Below, piece by piece: positions 48,410 through 58,056 of a stretch of DNA of 64,000 nt (within the stretch, counting starts at the first letter, position 1; the number at the start of each line of letters is the position of its first letter). The notes under the pieces were generated by a model. It saw only the letters and a list, made by a program, of their open reading frames with translations. It made no database searches and was not told the origin of the DNA. The position numbers were made by a program, and so were the translations under genes. Origin of the DNA: Azonexus sp. (GTDB taxonomy: Bacteria; Pseudomonadota; Gammaproteobacteria; Burkholderiales; Rhodocyclaceae); NCBI RefSeq assembly GCF_030824335.1, contig NZ_JAVBXX010000012.1:1-64000 (forward strand). Reading direction: 5' to 3'.

Positions 48410-48799
48410 ATGGGATTTTTCAGCAATATTCTTGAAAAACTGGGTTTTGCCAAAGCCGACGCCGCCCCGGCCGCAGCCGAAGTTGCTGCCAGTACCGCTC
48501 CCAGCGCCCCCGCTGCACCACAAGTTCAGGCCGTAGCACTGGTTGACGTAGTTGCCCAACTGGAAAAAAGGGCCGCCGCCAGCAGTCAGCCGCTGAACTG
48601 GAAAACTTCGATTGTTGACCTGCTGAAACTGCTGGAAATCGACAGCAGCCTGGCCGCACGCAAGGAGCTGGCAAACGAACTGTCCTGCCCGACTGATTTG
48701 ATGGGAGACTCCGCCAAAATGAACATTTGGCTGCACAAAACTGTCCTGGCCCGCATCGCGGCAAATGGCGGCAACGTGCCTAAAGAACTGCTCGACTGA
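48410..48799 (+). CDS. DUF3597 family protein
   Basis: 129 residues: short amphipathic N-terminus (GFFSNILEKLGF), an alanine-rich linker (about 20-40), then the DUF3597 helical domain (VVAQLEKRAAASSQPLNWKTSIVDLLKLLEID and RKELANELSCPTDLMGDSAKMNIWL). The family is LysM-associated or stress-related in some genomes; function unknown. AAGGAG upstream. Confidence 0.83.
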   Translation: MGFFSNILEKLGFAKADAAPAAAEVAASTAPSAPAAPQVQAVALVDVVAQLEKRAAASSQPLNWKTSIVDLLKLLEIDSSLAARKELANELSCPTDLMGDSAKMNIWLHKTVLARIAANGGNVPKELLD

Positions 48800-48836
48800 A
48801 CCAGCAGGGCAACTCAAGCGCTGGCGGACTGCTCGC

Positions 48837-48908
48837 ATGCTCGACCAGAATGGTGACGGCAATGCCCCGGATGACATCCTGGGCATGCTCGAGAAAGCCG
48901 TCCTTTGA
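48837..48908 (+). pseudogene. Remnant C-terminus of an EF-hand-like small protein
   Basis: A 23-residue reading LDQNGDGNAPDDILGMLEKAVL-stop right after the DUF3597 gene in another frame. It resembles the DxNGDGN...DDILGM tail of small stress-protein families, with no upstream part in frame. It looks like a decayed or frameshifted gene end, or a tail originally fused to the DUF3597 gene. Confidence 0.35.
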
Positions 48909-48954
48909 AAACAGAATCGACCTTCACAACGACAACACACAGAGGAGATCACGC

Positions 48955-49209
48955 ATGAGCTGGATTGTTTCCCTGATCATTGGCGGCATCGTTGGCTGGC
49001 TGGCCAGCATTGTCATGAAAACCAACGCCCAGATGGGCCTGATCGCCAATGTGCTCATCGGTATCGCCGGCTCGATGCTGGGTTACTGGCTGGCCGGGCT
49101 GGTCGGTATTGCACCGACTGGCGGCATTGTACGTTTTGTCATCGCGATTGCCGGTGCAGCACTACTGATTTTCATCCTGCGTCAGCTCGGCATCTTTCGC
49201 AAGGAATGA
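48955..49209 (+). CDS. GlsB/YeaQ/YmgE-type membrane protein
   Basis: 84-residue transglycosylase-associated protein family member with three glycine-rich membrane helices (SLIIGGIVGWLASIVM, LIANVLIGIAGSMLGYWLAG, IVRFVIAIAGAALLIFIL). Associated with general stress. AGGAGA precedes ATG 48955; upstream in-frame codons lack an RBS. Confidence 0.88.
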   Translation: MSWIVSLIIGGIVGWLASIVMKTNAQMGLIANVLIGIAGSMLGYWLAGLVGIAPTGGIVRFVIAIAGAALLIFILRQLGIFRKE

Positions 49210-49334
49210 CCGGCGGACAGTGACTGATCAATCGCCCGGCCAAAATCTGGCCTGAGTCCTACCGGTGGCAGAAGACAGGTCGTTTGACCCGCGCCAATGA
49301 GCTGTCTTCCGCCACCCTTTTACCTTTACCCCGA

Positions 49335-50183
49335 TTACACAGAAACGCTGATGTTCAACCCGCTGCTGATGGAAACCGTCAGCGCTACACCACTCAGCGA
49401 AAATCCAGCGCCTGCGCCATAGCAATCTGCCGTAGCTGCCGTAGCTGCCGTAGTTGTCGGCGTTATCGGCGTTGCTGACTGTTGCATGGCTTTGCCCATT
49501 TCGGCCAGTTTCTTTTCGGCTTCACGCAGGTCGTCTTTCGCCTCTCTCCCGGCAGCAGCAAGCTTGGGCTTGAGCATGTCAATCACTTCCTTCAGTAGCT
49601 TCTTCGCATCGAGCAACAAGCCACGCAGCACAGCGTTGTCGATTTCTTCTTCATTGGCAGGCGTTTGGCCGGCATTGCCGGGCTTGAGCGGCACTTCACG
49701 CCGATTTGCTGCCTCAGCCTTGCTGCGGTCCACCGCCGCACGCTCGATCTCAGCAACATCCGCAGGAGTTTCAGCCACAGCGCCTTGCGCTTCGGCCGGG
49801 ACAGCCTCGCTCCCGCTGGCGGTTTGGGCTGCGCTCCCCGCACTGGAACGCCCACCAGCGCTCTTTGCTGCCGAGGCGAGCTGTCCGGCAATCTCCTTCA
49901 ACTCCCGCGCCAGTGCCTTGGCTTGCTCCGGAGAAGCGTGCAGCAACATCATCTTCAGGGCATCGAGCCGGCGCTGTAGGTAACCGACCTTATTCTGCGC
50001 CTGCTGCTTGGCAAGTTTCTGCGGGCTGGGCATCGCCCGCAGACGTTGCAAGCCTTCCTGCATGTTACGCAACTGTTTTTCCTGCGGATCTTCAAGCGTT
50101 GCAGCGCTTTTTTCACCCATGCTCAGACCTTGGGACTGGCGTAATGCGGGCAAAACGTTGGTCATTGATTCATGGATTTTCAT
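49335..50183 (-). CDS. Hypothetical coiled-coil protein
   Basis: 282 residues from ATG 50183 (MKIHESMTNVLPAL). Two charged coiled coils (about 35-100 and 190-240), an alanine/serine/glycine-rich centre, a threonine/alanine tract encoded by imperfect 9-bp repeats (TPTTTAATAATA, about 49435-49475), and a hydrophobic beta-rich tail ending GVALTVSISSGLNISVSV. No signal peptide. Not recognised. Stands alone, divergent from the fusion gene. Confidence 0.6.
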   Translation of the reverse strand: MKIHESMTNVLPALRQSQGLSMGEKSAATLEDPQEKQLRNMQEGLQRLRAMPSPQKLAKQQAQNKVGYLQRRLDALKMMLLHASPEQAKALARELKEIAGQLASAAKSAGGRSSAGSAAQTASGSEAVPAEAQGAVAETPADVAEIERAAVDRSKAEAANRREVPLKPGNAGQTPANEEEIDNAVLRGLLLDAKKLLKEVIDMLKPKLAAAGREAKDDLREAEKKLAEMGKAMQQSATPITPTTTAATAATADCYGAGAGFSLSGVALTVSISSGLNISVSV

Positions 50184-50393
50184 GGTGAAGCTCAGAAAAG
50201 GGACATTTTCCTTAACGTCATATGACGGGAAAACATGAGGCTGCTTGCCAAGATAACGCTGCGCCACGATGCAGCACGATTGGCCGCGACGCCTGTGGAT
50301 TCTACGTATCCTCCCTCAATAACCTTTGCTGCACCGCAACAAAATGGTAACCTTGGGGTCATAAAATACGGTCTCACCAGGTGGAGTAACAGC

Positions 50394-52715
50394 ATGAGCG
50401 ATATGGATCTGAAGCGTTTTTTCCTTGAACAGGTTCCCCTGTTTGCCAGTTTTTCAGCCGACAAAGTTGAGGAAATCGTCATCAAGTCTCGGCTTGCCAC
50501 ATTCGAGGGCAACGAAGCCATGCTCGAAACCGGCGACGAAGGGCACGGCATCGGCATCATGATCAGTGGTCATGCCGAGGTATCGACCGGTGACAACACC
50601 GGCACCCGGACGGTGATCGCCCAACTTGCCGCCGGCGATGTGTTCGGCATCATGTCGGTCCTGACCGGCGACCGCATCGTGGCCGACGTGATTGCTGGTA
50701 ACCGCTGTTTCGTGCTGATGATTCCGCAGGAAGTGTTCAATTCCCACGTCCTGACCAATCCCAAGGCCATCGTTTACCTCTCCCGCCTGCTGGCCGAGCG
50801 CACTCGCGCCATGACTGCCGACAATCTTGCGGTCAACGCCGCCGGCGTGGCCAAATCGACCGATCCTTATGCCTTGTCGCTGACCACCAACGAACCAGGC
50901 AAGATCGTCGTGCTGAATGTCGGGATCAGCCAGATTCATTTCGGCATTTACGATACGGAAGACAGTGGCGCCGATATCCACGGCGTGATCGACAATGCCG
51001 ACACCCAGCTTGCCCACATTACGGTACGAGTTGGTCCGCACCAGCAAAGCATCGAACATACACCGTTCAAGCTCTCCGACCTGTTCCGGGTGATGAGCGA
51101 AGCCACCGCCCTGCTCGGCCCGGCTTTCACCTTCCACCCGGAAGACGTGACGGCCGTTGGCCACCGCGTCGTGCACGGCGGCAACAAGTTCTCCAGTTCG
51201 GTCGTCATCACCCCGTCGGTGATCGCCGACATCGAGGAGCTGGCCGTCTTTGCGCCGCTGCACAACCCGGTCAACGTCGCCGGTATCCGCGTCGCCATGA
51301 AGCAGTTCCCGAACGTGCCGCAAGTCGCCGTATTCGATACCGCTTTCCACCAGACGCTGGCGCCCTACGCCTATCTCTACGGCCTGCCCTACGACCTGTA
51401 CAAGCAGCACGGCATTCGCCGCTACGGCTTCCACGGCACCTCGCATCGCTACGTATCGCTGAAGGCGGCCGAAGTATTGAAGCGCCCGCTCGGCGAACTG
51501 GAAGTAGTGTCCTGCCACCTCGGCATCGGTGCCTCGCTGTGCGCCATCGACCACGGCCGCTCGGTCGACACCACGATGGGCATGACGCCGACCGACGGCC
51601 TGATCATGCCGAGCCGCTCGGGCAGCATCGACCCAGCCGTGATGATCCACCTGATGGAACAGCACAAAATGTCGCCGGAGCAGTTGTCGACATTGATCAA
51701 CACGGAAAGCGGCCTCAAGGGCATTTCCGGCATTTCCAGCGACATCCATGAAATCGAGGCGGCAGCGGCCGAAGGCCATCACCGCGCCCTGCTCGCGCAC
51801 AAGGCTTTCTGCTACCAGGTGCGCAAGAACATTGGCGCCTACGCGGCGGCGATGGGCGGCATCGACGTGCTGGCCTTTACCGGCGACATCGGCGAAACCA
51901 GCGCCACGGTGCGCAGTCTGGCCTGCCAGGGGCTTGGTTACATGGGCATCAAGCTGGATGAGGACAAGAACCGCCACCTCGGCAATTTCGATTCGCACGC
52001 GGTCATTTCGGCCGACGACTCGCCAGTGAAGATTCTCGTCGTCGCCAACGACGACGAACGCTTGGTCGCCTGGGAAGCGCTGCGCGCCATCGAGCGCAAC
52101 CAGTTGCTGCTCGAAGCCCGCGCCGAAGACACGCCAGCCATTCCGGTAGAAATTTCAGCGCATCACGTGCATCTGGCGCAAGCCGATGTCGAAGCACTGT
52201 TCGGCCCCGGCCACCAACTGACACCGATGCACGAACTGTCGCAACCCGGTCAGTACGCCTGTGAAGAACAGGTGCACCTGGTCGGCCCGAAGGGGCGCAT
52301 CGCCAAGGTCCGCGTGCTCGGCCCGACGCGCAAGGAAACCCAGGTCGAAATCGCGATGACCGAGCAGTTCAAGCTCGGCGTCCAGCCCCCGATCCGTCAG
52401 TCCGGCGACCTCGCCGGCACGCCGGGCGTCACGCTGGAAGGTCCGTACGGCAGCACCACCATCGAACGTGGCGTGATCTGCGCCCAGCGCCATATCCACA
52501 TGTCGCCGGAAGACGCCATGCGCTTCCGCGTACGTGACAACTATGTCGTGCGTGTTCGGGTTGAAGGCGAGCGCGAGCTGATTTTTGGCGACGTCGTGGT
52601 CCGCGTGAATCCGGCTTTCCGGCTGGCCATGCACATCGATACCGACGAAGGCAATGCCGGCAATCTGAAAACCGGCATGCTGGGCTACATCGAAGAAATC
52701 CAAAGCCGCCACTAA
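50394..52715 (+). CDS. Fusion: CRP-like sensor + acetate kinase + PduL phosphotransacylase
   Basis: 773 residues. Residues 5-140 form a cyclic-nucleotide-binding fold, though the cassette (FGIMSVLTGDRIVADV) lacks the usual GE glutamate. Residues 170-565 are an acetate kinase: R258 (GHRVVHGG), D315 (VFDTAFH), H348 (GFHGTSH) and R408 (PSRSGSIDP) are kept. The ATP-phosphate loops are changed: NVGISQIH for NCGSSSLK, CHLGIGAS for CHLGNGGS, TGDIGET for TGGIGEN. Residues 580-773 are PduL with zinc histidines (SAHHVHL, AQRHIHM). It would couple acetyl-CoA, acetyl-P and acetate in one chain, perhaps under ligand control. RBS GGTGGAG. Confidence 0.88.
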   Translation: MSDMDLKRFFLEQVPLFASFSADKVEEIVIKSRLATFEGNEAMLETGDEGHGIGIMISGHAEVSTGDNTGTRTVIAQLAAGDVFGIMSVLTGDRIVADVIAGNRCFVLMIPQEVFNSHVLTNPKAIVYLSRLLAERTRAMTADNLAVNAAGVAKSTDPYALSLTTNEPGKIVVLNVGISQIHFGIYDTEDSGADIHGVIDNADTQLAHITVRVGPHQQSIEHTPFKLSDLFRVMSEATALLGPAFTFHPEDVTAVGHRVVHGGNKFSSSVVITPSVIADIEELAVFAPLHNPVNVAGIRVAMKQFPNVPQVAVFDTAFHQTLAPYAYLYGLPYDLYKQHGIRRYGFHGTSHRYVSLKAAEVLKRPLGELEVVSCHLGIGASLCAIDHGRSVDTTMGMTPTDGLIMPSRSGSIDPAVMIHLMEQHKMSPEQLSTLINTESGLKGISGISSDIHEIEAAAAEGHHRALLAHKAFCYQVRKNIGAYAAAMGGIDVLAFTGDIGETSATVRSLACQGLGYMGIKLDEDKNRHLGNFDSHAVISADDSPVKILVVANDDERLVAWEALRAIERNQLLLEARAEDTPAIPVEISAHHVHLAQADVEALFGPGHQLTPMHELSQPGQYACEEQVHLVGPKGRIAKVRVLGPTRKETQVEIAMTEQFKLGVQPPIRQSGDLAGTPGVTLEGPYGSTTIERGVICAQRHIHMSPEDAMRFRVRDNYVVRVRVEGERELIFGDVVVRVNPAFRLAMHIDTDEGNAGNLKTGMLGYIEEIQSRH

Positions 52716-52726
52716 GCGGCCTGTGG

Positions 52727-52753
52727 GGTGGTAGCGCTACGGCGGCTACCACC
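52727..52753. terminator. Hairpin between the fusion gene and the hybrid kinase
   Basis: GGTGGTAGC / GCTACCACC, 9-bp perfect arms with a 9-nt loop, between convergent genes. Probably terminates one or both transcripts. Confidence 0.6.
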
Positions 52754-52759
52754 ACCGTT

Positions 52760-55700
52760 TCAGTTCGTCGGCAACTGGTCGATATGCTGGCACGCCTCGG
52801 CCAACGCCGCCCCCAGCGCAGCAATGTCGTCGTGCAGTAAAGCCTCATCCAGATTGCTGCGCACCGCTTCATTGATCCTGGCCGCCAGCGCATGCACCGC
52901 ATTCAGCGACAAAGTCCCCGCTGCCCCTTTCAGGGAATGCACGACATGTTCAACCGCCTCGCGATCACCAGAGGCCAGCAAGGTGCGCAGTACATCGACA
53001 TCGCCGCGGTGCTTGTCGACAAACATGTGCAATAACTGGGCAGCCTTCGGCGCCTTGCCACGCATCATCAGCAACAAGGCCTGGGTGTTCAATCCTGGTA
53101 TCTGCTGCAGACACTGCTCAATACTTGCCGGTGCAACCACTAACTTTCCGCCATTCTCAACGATGGATGGCAGCGCCCCCGGTACTTTCGGCAACCAGCG
53201 AACCAAGGCGGCATACAGCGCGTCGGGATCGACCGGTTTGGCAACAAAATCGTTCATGCCGGCTGCCAGGCAGGCTTTCCTGTCCTCAGCAAAGGCATTG
53301 GCCGTCATCGCCAGAATGGGTAGATGGGCTTTCCCTGGCAATTCACGGATTCGCCGGGTTGCCTCGAGTCCATCCATGACTGGCATCTGCACATCCATCA
53401 AGACCAGATCAAACGGCTTGCTGGCCACCTGCGCCAGTCCCTCGCTGCCATTGTTGACGACCTCTACCGTCAGCCCCAGATCGCGCAACAAGGTGCAGGC
53501 GACTTCCTGATTAACCAGATTGTCTTCGCATAAAAGAATGCGCAGCCCCTGGTGATCGCGCAGCAGAATGTCCTCCGACAATTCGCCACGATCAAGCAAG
53601 CTATCGACAGGCGCTCCGGCCTCGGACAATGTCAGGCGAACGGAAAACCAGAAGCGACTCCCCTGTCCCGGCGTGCTGTCGCAACCCGCACTGCCGCCCA
53701 TCAATTCGGCCAGTTGCCGGGTAATTACCAGCCCAAGTCCGCTCCCACCATGCAGGCGGGTGGTTGAGCTATCGGCCTGCTCGAACGGATTGAACAGACG
53801 GCCCAGTGTCTCGGGATCAATGCCGATGCCGGTATCGCACACCTCAAAGTGCAGTTCAACCATTTCACTATCTTGTTGCTGCACGCGGCACCGCAAAATC
53901 ACCGATCCCTGATCGGTAAATTTGATCGCATTGCTCAGGTAATTGAGCAATGCCTGCGACAAACGGGTCGGGTCGCCATGCACGGCTTGCGGTAGATTCG
54001 TCGCCTCCAGTGCAAGTTGCAAGCCCTTGGCTTGTGCCCGTTCGCGGACCAGACCGAGCGTGCGCTCAAGCAATTCCGCCAAATTGAAATCGGTCTGCGC
54101 CAGCTCGAGCTTCCCGGCTTCGATACGGGAAACATCGAGAATATTGTTGATCACCGACAACAAATGATCGGCCGACGCCTTGATCATGGCCAGATGGTTT
54201 TTCTGTTCCTCATCGACTACCTGCTTGAGCAGACGATGCGCGAGGCCGACGATAGCATTCATCGGCGTCCGGATCTCATGGCTCATGTTGGCCAGGAAAG
54301 CAGATTTCGCCCGATTGGCCACTTCAGCCGCCGCTTTCGCCGTTTCCAGTTCAGCCGTCCGCAAGCTGACCAGTTTTTCGAGGTGGTGGCGATGCTGCTC
54401 AAGCTCTTCGGCAATGCGCTTGCGCTCGGTAATATCCTGCTTGACCGCCAGATAATGCGTCACCCGACCATCGGGCTGACGGATCGGGGAAATCACCGCG
54501 TATTCATAATAGATTTCGCCCGATTTATTCCGGTTGATCAGTTGCCCCGACCAATTTTCACCGCGACGCAGCGTCGCCCATAAAGCTTCGTGCTGTTCCT
54601 TCGGCGTCAATCCGCTTTTCAGCACTTTCGGATTCTGGCCACGCAGTTCATCAAACGAATAGCCGCTCACTTCGACAAAAGCCTGATTGACGTATTCGAT
54701 CCGCGCATCCAGGTCGGTAATGACGACCGAAACCGGGCTTTGCTCAACCGCCTGGGACAATTGGCGTACGCGGGATTCGGTTTGCTGCTGGTCTTCCAGC
54801 ATGCTGAGCAAGGTCAGACGCATCTTGTCAGCCTCGGCCAGCAGGCGTTCGCTTTCCGCCTTGGCCGAGCGCATGGACTCCTCGGCCACGACGCGATCAT
54901 TGACATTGCGCGACAGGATCATGAAATGACGCGGACTGGCATCGCCCGGTTTGAGCGTGGTCGACAACTCAAACCACTGTGCGCCGGCCGGCAAGGGCAG
55001 CAAGATAAGCTGACCATGCGAACTGCCGGTTTTTCCTGCCTCGCTCAGGGCCGCATGGCCGGCAGCCACGGCATCCGGCGGCAACACTTCGCTCATCAGC
55101 CGGTTGAGTACGGCCTCCTTCGGCAATAACAACTCTTCGTTGTCGTTCGCCCACACATTCAGGAAACGCCCCGTTTCATCCACCTCGAATAGCAGATCGG
55201 GCATGGCATGCAAGGTGGCATCCAGATGATTGCTCAAGGCTCGCAATTCTGCCGCCTGCAGCAGCAGACGTTCACGCTCGCCAAGCAAGTCATGCATGCT
55301 GCTGGCGACCCGATGACGCAAGGTCAGATTCCAGAGCAACAGCATGGCCCCGAAAACCAACAGCGCCAGCCCGCCATACGCTGCGTAGCGAATCCACAAG
55401 CTCTCGGAAACGGCCGGCCCCAACCATTTTTCCCTTAACTGACTGGACTCCTCGGCGGAAATTGCCGAAAAACCGCTGTTGACCGTAGCAAGCAGTTCAG
55501 CATCGCCTTTTTTGACAGCCCGATGCAGTCGTCCCTGATACAAGGAAAACGCTGCACGAAATTCGTTATTGATGCCCTGGCGGGTCAATAGAAAATACGC
55601 CGACGGCGCATCCAGGCAGAAAACCCGGACATCCCCGGCGCTGGCTGCCCCAACCATCACTTCATAGCTGGGATAACGATCCAGACGGGAAACCTGGCCA

Positions 55701-56161
55701 TCAATCAGCTTTTCGATACAAGCATCACCATCCTTGACGCCGACGGAAAATCCGCGGAGCGTTTCCAGGCTTTCAATTCCCTGAATACTTTTATGCACAA
55801 AAATCGGCACTTCGATTTCAGCATATGGTGTCGAGAAATCCATCTGCGTCAGACGGGAAGGCGTCGTGAAAATGGTATCGATCACATCCGCCTCGCCATT
55901 GGCAAAACGCGCCTGGGCAAGCCCCCACTCCGAAGCCTTCAGTTCGGTAGCAATGCCGGTTTTTTTCGACCACAAACCCCAGGCATCAACCAGATACCCC
56001 TTGAGCAAGCCATCGGCATCACGAAAAGCATAAGGCGGATAGTTGTCATCCAGCGCCACGACAATACGATCCGGACTGGCTGCCAGGCTACCCACCGGGC
56101 AACACGACATGAACAAGGCAAGCATCAGGGCAGGCAGCAAGCCGGTGGTATTGAACTTCAT
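52760..56161 (-). CDS. BvgS/EvgS-like hybrid sensor histidine kinase
   Basis: 1133 residues: signal peptide; periplasmic solute-binding-type (SBP_bac_3) sensor (about 30-250); one membrane helix (about 258-281); PAS (about 310-420) and a second PAS (about 470-580); HisKA with H628 ([12 protein letters not shown]); HATPase ([33 protein letters not shown]); receiver with D923 ([13 protein letters not shown]); C-terminal Hpt with H1075 ([12 protein letters not shown]). A full phosphorelay in one protein; no cognate regulator adjacent. ATG overlaps the PAS-GAF gene stop (ATGA), so both are made together. Confidence 0.92.
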   Translation of the reverse strand: MKFNTTGLLPALMLALFMSCCPVGSLAASPDRIVVALDDNYPPYAFRDADGLLKGYLVDAWGLWSKKTGIATELKASEWGLAQARFANGEADVIDTIFTTPSRLTQMDFSTPYAEIEVPIFVHKSIQGIESLETLRGFSVGVKDGDACIEKLIDGQVSRLDRYPSYEVMVGAASAGDVRVFCLDAPSAYFLLTRQGINNEFRAAFSLYQGRLHRAVKKGDAELLATVNSGFSAISAEESSQLREKWLGPAVSESLWIRYAAYGGLALLVFGAMLLLWNLTLRHRVASSMHDLLGERERLLLQAAELRALSNHLDATLHAMPDLLFEVDETGRFLNVWANDNEELLLPKEAVLNRLMSEVLPPDAVAAGHAALSEAGKTGSSHGQLILLPLPAGAQWFELSTTLKPGDASPRHFMILSRNVNDRVVAEESMRSAKAESERLLAEADKMRLTLLSMLEDQQQTESRVRQLSQAVEQSPVSVVITDLDARIEYVNQAFVEVSGYSFDELRGQNPKVLKSGLTPKEQHEALWATLRRGENWSGQLINRNKSGEIYYEYAVISPIRQPDGRVTHYLAVKQDITERKRIAEELEQHRHHLEKLVSLRTAELETAKAAAEVANRAKSAFLANMSHEIRTPMNAIVGLAHRLLKQVVDEEQKNHLAMIKASADHLLSVINNILDVSRIEAGKLELAQTDFNLAELLERTLGLVRERAQAKGLQLALEATNLPQAVHGDPTRLSQALLNYLSNAIKFTDQGSVILRCRVQQQDSEMVELHFEVCDTGIGIDPETLGRLFNPFEQADSSTTRLHGGSGLGLVITRQLAELMGGSAGCDSTPGQGSRFWFSVRLTLSEAGAPVDSLLDRGELSEDILLRDHQGLRILLCEDNLVNQEVACTLLRDLGLTVEVVNNGSEGLAQVASKPFDLVLMDVQMPVMDGLEATRRIRELPGKAHLPILAMTANAFAEDRKACLAAGMNDFVAKPVDPDALYAALVRWLPKVPGALPSIVENGGKLVVAPASIEQCLQQIPGLNTQALLLMMRGKAPKAAQLLHMFVDKHRGDVDVLRTLLASGDREAVEHVVHSLKGAAGTLSLNAVHALAARINEAVRSNLDEALLHDDIAALGAALAEACQHIDQLPTN

Positions 56162-57288
56162 TCGCCACCTCCAGGTGGTGCAACGCTGGCATAGCGTACC
56201 GACTCACCAAGCCGGGCCAGCAGGCCATTGACTTCGCGTTTCAATTCAAGCACCCGCTCTTCACGGCCAATCATCAGCTTCTGCCAGCGGCGCAGTTCAA
56301 CCAGTTGCTCCTGCAAACGCAAATCCGCTTGGGACAAACCCTGGTGCATGCTGAGCAAAACGGCTTCACGACGGGCATTGCCGATGGCAATTGCCGCCAG
56401 CGCGGTTGCCGCACTGACATGATCCTGGGCGGTTTGCGTGATTTCCGGCGATGGTGTTGACCAGTAGATACCGAAGGTTCCCAATACCAGACCTTCGGCG
56501 GACAGGATGGGCGACGACCAGCAGGCGGCCAATCCATGGGTCAATGAGACATCCCGGTAATCGGCCCACAAAGGATCGTTGGCAATATCAGAAACGAAGA
56601 CATCCTTGCCGCGAAACGCTGCCGTTCCGCAGGAACCGGCAGCCGGACCGATCGCCAAACCATCGACCAATGCACAATACGCCTTTGGCATGCTCGGTGC
56701 AGCACCATGACGTAAATGCAGACCATCTTCGTCCATCAACAGAATGGAACACTGAATGGTGGAATCCCTGGCCTCGATTTCCCGACAAATGTAATCGAGC
56801 ACATCAGCCAGCGGCGCTCCAACAGAAATCTGGCGCAGGATGGTATTGCCGAACAGGAGCAATTGCTGCTGCTCCAGACGCTGCGTCACATCGATGGCGA
56901 TCCCGACAGAACGGAGCGGCTTTCCTGCGGCATCGCGCTCGGTCACGCGACCACGCGAACTGAACCAGCGAAGGCGACCCGCACCATCGCGAATCCGGTA
57001 ATCGAGTACAAACTGACCGGCCTCCCCCGGCAAGGTCTCAAGAAACGCCTGCCGAACCATGGCACGGTCCGCGGGTTCAACACGCTGCAAGACAAGCTCA
57101 AGGGATTCGCTAACACCCAGCGGATCGAAGCGCAGCACGCTATCGAGGGCTGCACTGCGAATCAGCAGATTTTGCCCATGGTCGTATTCCCAGATACCGA
57201 CACCAGTCGCCTCAAGAACGAGATCCAACTGGCTGGCCAGCGCACTGCGATTTTCTTCCGGCAAAGCCACCTGTTGCTGCTCCGTCAT
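56158..57288 (-). CDS. PAS-GAF sensory protein coupled to the hybrid kinase
   Basis: 376 residues: PAS with C-terminal PAC motif (about 20-140; [33 protein letters not shown]), GAF (about 165-305; [28 protein letters not shown]) and a C-terminal coiled coil (about 315-360). There is no kinase, GGDEF or output domain. Translational coupling to the hybrid kinase suggests it is a separately encoded cytosolic input module that contacts the kinase through the coil. ATG 57288 is chosen over an upstream TTG. Confidence 0.85.
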   Translation of the reverse strand: MTEQQQVALPEENRSALASQLDLVLEATGVGIWEYDHGQNLLIRSAALDSVLRFDPLGVSESLELVLQRVEPADRAMVRQAFLETLPGEAGQFVLDYRIRDGAGRLRWFSSRGRVTERDAAGKPLRSVGIAIDVTQRLEQQQLLLFGNTILRQISVGAPLADVLDYICREIEARDSTIQCSILLMDEDGLHLRHGAAPSMPKAYCALVDGLAIGPAAGSCGTAAFRGKDVFVSDIANDPLWADYRDVSLTHGLAACWSSPILSAEGLVLGTFGIYWSTPSPEITQTAQDHVSAATALAAIAIGNARREAVLLSMHQGLSQADLRLQEQLVELRRWQKLMIGREERVLELKREVNGLLARLGESVRYASVAPPGGGE

Positions 57289-57363
57289 GGTCAAGCTGTG
57301 ATTCTATCCCGTTCCACGGGCTTTTTCCCCGAGACAGGCCGAACAGCGATTTTTCGGCATTTT

Positions 57364-57377
57364 TGCGGTCGACCGCA
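57364..57377. repeat. Full palindrome TGCGGTCGACCGCA in a non-coding gap
   Basis: Preceded by four extra T and followed by GAAAATTC. It sits in the 256-bp gap (57289-57544) between divergent genes; the rest of that gap shows no gene, only likely promoters. Same motif as at 36461-36482. Confidence 0.8.
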
Positions 57378-57544
57378 GAAAATTCAAAGAATTGACGCAG
57401 ATATCCGCTGCACTTCGAGCCACCAAGCCTTACACTGCGCGATTGGCCAACACTGTTCAAATCAATACAGCGCTTCGGCCCCCACCATCCCGCTGCCAGA
57501 ATGATATCGCCGGGACATTACAGAACACTTTCCACAGGTCAGCC

Positions 57545-58036
57545 ATGCAACCCATCCACGACGTCGACGTCCTTCTATTGCTCACCACGGCCATGGCCGC
57601 CAAGCGCCGCCCGGCCGAACTGATCGAGATCATGGCCGCCATCGATCTGGTCCAGGGCAACATCCCGTCCGAAGACAAGCTGAGCGACTCGCTGGTCCGA
57701 CTCGGCACCGCCGGTCTGCTGGTTCAGGTCGAAAACCGTGTCGGCCTGACCGCCACTGCCGAAGGCCTGATCAAGCTGCTGCCGCGCAAGGGTGAGTACG
57801 ACCAGCGCCTGTTCGAACTGCGCGGCCTGCTCGGCGCCTTCCAGCCAGTGGGCGAAGCCAGCCCGGTTAGCGTGGCCCCGGCCGAGCTGCGTACCGCCAT
57901 GCTGGCGCACCGCAGCGCCGCCTCGACGACCGCCAAGAACCTCTTGATGCCCAAGCCAAAACCGGAAGAAAGCCAGCCCCGACCGGGTCAACGTCAGCGC
58001 AAGCCGATGCCGAAAGCGCGCAAGCGCGCCGTTTGA
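57545..58036 (+). CDS. Hypothetical winged-helix-like protein upstream of dbpA
   Basis: 163 residues. The N-terminal ~90 (DVDVLLLLTTAMAAKRRPAELIEIMAAIDLVQG, DSLVRLGTAGLLVQVENRVGLTATAEGLIKLL) look like a winged helix. The tail is strongly basic and proline-rich (KPKPEESQPRPGQRQRKPMPKARKRAV) and could bind RNA. It ends 20 bp before dbpA and may share its transcript. Not a named family to my knowledge. Confidence 0.65.
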   Translation: MQPIHDVDVLLLLTTAMAAKRRPAELIEIMAAIDLVQGNIPSEDKLSDSLVRLGTAGLLVQVENRVGLTATAEGLIKLLPRKGEYDQRLFELRGLLGAFQPVGEASPVSVAPAELRTAMLAHRSAASTTAKNLLMPKPKPEESQPRPGQRQRKPMPKARKRAV

Positions 58037-58056
58037 GTCAGAAAACCAGCCCGCCC

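Noticed and set aside
49430-49480. CRISPR-like or minisatellite array of TGCCGTAGC units
   Set aside because: Only three to five imperfect 9-bp units without spacers, encoding a Thr/Ala tract inside a protein.
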